Source of the DNA: M55B129 sp034189085
GTDB lineage: Bacteria > Bacillota > Dethiobacteria > DTU022
Assembly: GCA_034189085.1 (NCBI GenBank)
Contig: JAXHVH010000013.1
Coordinates: 1-52,250, forward strand
Direction of reading: 5' to 3'
DNA: 52,250 nucleotides
Shown here: one piece after another, positions 51,674 to 52,250 of the stretch
How the letters are laid out: every line of letters begins with the position of its first letter
How positions within the stretch are numbered: the stretch's first letter is position 1
Made by a program: the position numbers and the translations under genes
The notes under the pieces: model-generated
Told to the model about the DNA's origin: nothing
Database searches by the model: none
What the model saw: the letters and a program-made list of their open reading frames with translations, nothing else

Positions 51674-51716
51674 ATAAGTTAATGAATCAAGCCTGTCCAC
51701 ATAAATATTAACTTAT
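51674..51716. repeat. Palindromic repeat element, copy B
   Basis: 10-bp perfect inverted repeats (ATAAGTTAAT/ATTAACTTAT) around a centre that includes TCAAGCCTGTCCAC, the complement of the core of copy A. It is two bases shorter in the centre than A. One arm supplies the TAA stop codon of the mttB-family gene. Confidence 0.8.
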
Positions 51717-52250
51717 GCGTTGGCCGGGGGGCCCTGTGGAAGCTCGCCGATGCCAAGACCTTTCATTATATCAGCGGCGGCCCGGTCGAGCTCCTCTTCC
51801 CTTTCATTGTCCATGGGTGCCGGGGTGTGGCTGCCGCAGATCTCTTCGACCCGTTCCTGGGCTCGCTGAAAGGCATTCTTCCTGCCTTCATCTTCCCAGT
51901 TCTTGCGGTCGTTACGGTCGATGATTTTTGACGGGAGGTATGGCTCTTTCTTAAACCACTTTAAGGTGTGTTCCGATTCAAGATAGTTTCCGCCAGGGCC
52001 AAGCTCCTTGATCACTTCAACAGCCAGCGATTCGGCAGAGCAGTCGATGCCGCGGTGCATGCGCAGGGCCATGCCGCAGACTTCGTTGTCGATAACCAGT
52101 TTCTCGAGGCTGAAGGTATTGACAAAATCGAGTCCTCCCGGCCCGGAAATCATGTTGATCCCGGCCAGCTGGGCAATGATTCCACTCATTCCCGTTTCTA
52201 TTCCGGCCTGAGTATCGATGGTTTTCGAATCGCTGAGGGCGGCGTAGGTG
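51713..52250 (-). CDS. MttB-family (trimethylamine/glycine-betaine) methyltransferase, C-terminal part
   Basis: Partial: 178 codons are visible, open to the right edge. The sequence TIDTQAGIETGMSGIIAQLAG and ISGPGGLDFVNTFSLEKLVIDNEVCGM is the TIM-barrel end of the MttB superfamily, which passes methyl groups from quaternary or tertiary amines to a corrinoid protein. No in-frame TAG (pyrrolysine codon) occurs in the visible part, but in classical MttB that codon lies close to the region cut off by the window edge. The TAA stop is inside repeat copy B. With an OpuC-type importer in the window, a betaine-demethylating role is plausible. Confidence 0.85.
   Translation of the reverse strand, partial: TYAALSDSKTIDTQAGIETGMSGIIAQLAGINMISGPGGLDFVNTFSLEKLVIDNEVCGMALRMHRGIDCSAESLAVEVIKELGPGGNYLESEHTLKWFKKEPYLPSKIIDRNDRKNWEDEGRKNAFQRAQERVEEICGSHTPAPMDNEREEELDRAAADIMKGLGIGELPQGPPANA

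Overview
The window looks like a chromosomal segment of an anaerobic, low-to-mid GC Firmicute, most likely of the Clostridia/Syntrophomonadia type. Evidence: strong AGGAGG-type ribosome sites with many GTG/TTG starts, the DUF1659-DUF2922-YvrJ-amidase cassette, a ComK-like protein, ferredoxin-dependent 2-oxoacid chemistry (IorAB), a decayed tungsten aldehyde oxidoreductase, an MttB-type methyltransferase and a TRAP transporter. No rRNA, tRNA, CRISPR array or intact transposase was recognised. The genus cannot be told from sequence reading alone.

Layout. 1-4.7 kb (minus strand): an AT-richer sugar operon ptmE-legB-legC (legionaminic-type nonulosonate precursors, continuing off the left edge), galE and a winged-helix regulator. 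4.8-7.0 kb: HicAB, then the small DUF1659/DUF2922/YvrJ genes and a cell-wall amidase. 7.2-13.4 kb: a ComK-like gene with a near-consensus promoter, an overlooked 52-residue basic protein, a YwqE-type PHP phosphatase, a CoA-transferase, an MBL-tail fragment coupled to murC, and an MntA-HepT toxin-antitoxin pair. 13.4-20 kb: a DnaA-box cluster, the tsaE-tsaB-rimI-tsaD operon for tRNA t6A, VapBC, and an ABC-F ATPase with a long leader. 20-23.4 kb: two FAD oxidoreductases and one truncated flavoprotein fragment.

24-33.4 kb is a transport block: a DctPQM TRAP transporter (plus) and, on the minus strand, an OpuC-type quaternary-amine ABC transporter with a cysteine hydrolase inside the operon, preceded by an MmgE/PrpD protein. 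33.4-41.6 kb is a mannose cluster on the minus strand: GH130 phosphorylase, GT4, a GT4 fused to a helical domain, and a giant fusion of GDP-mannose pyrophosphorylase/isomerase with a phosphohexomutase. One reading is a self-contained route for making and phosphorolysing an internal mannoside. 42-45.6 kb carries an MBL hydrolase, an AOR pseudogene, AzlCD, an EF-Tu domain II-like protein and thioredoxin. 45.9-51.6 kb (plus) is paaK-ACT-paaK-iorA-iorB, a set for oxidising aryl-pyruvates to aryl-acetyl-CoA, terminated by a clear intrinsic terminator. The right edge holds the C-terminal part of an MttB-family methyltransferase.

Non-coding structure worth noting: a short palindromic repeat element present twice, in opposite orientation, at the two ends of a 10 kb block (41.66 and 51.67 kb) with a partial third copy; a perfect-period 16-bp tandem repeat (six units) in the leader upstream of the ACT gene; a cluster of four DnaA-box-like sites; and three gene remnants (MBL tail, FAD-domain head, AOR tail).
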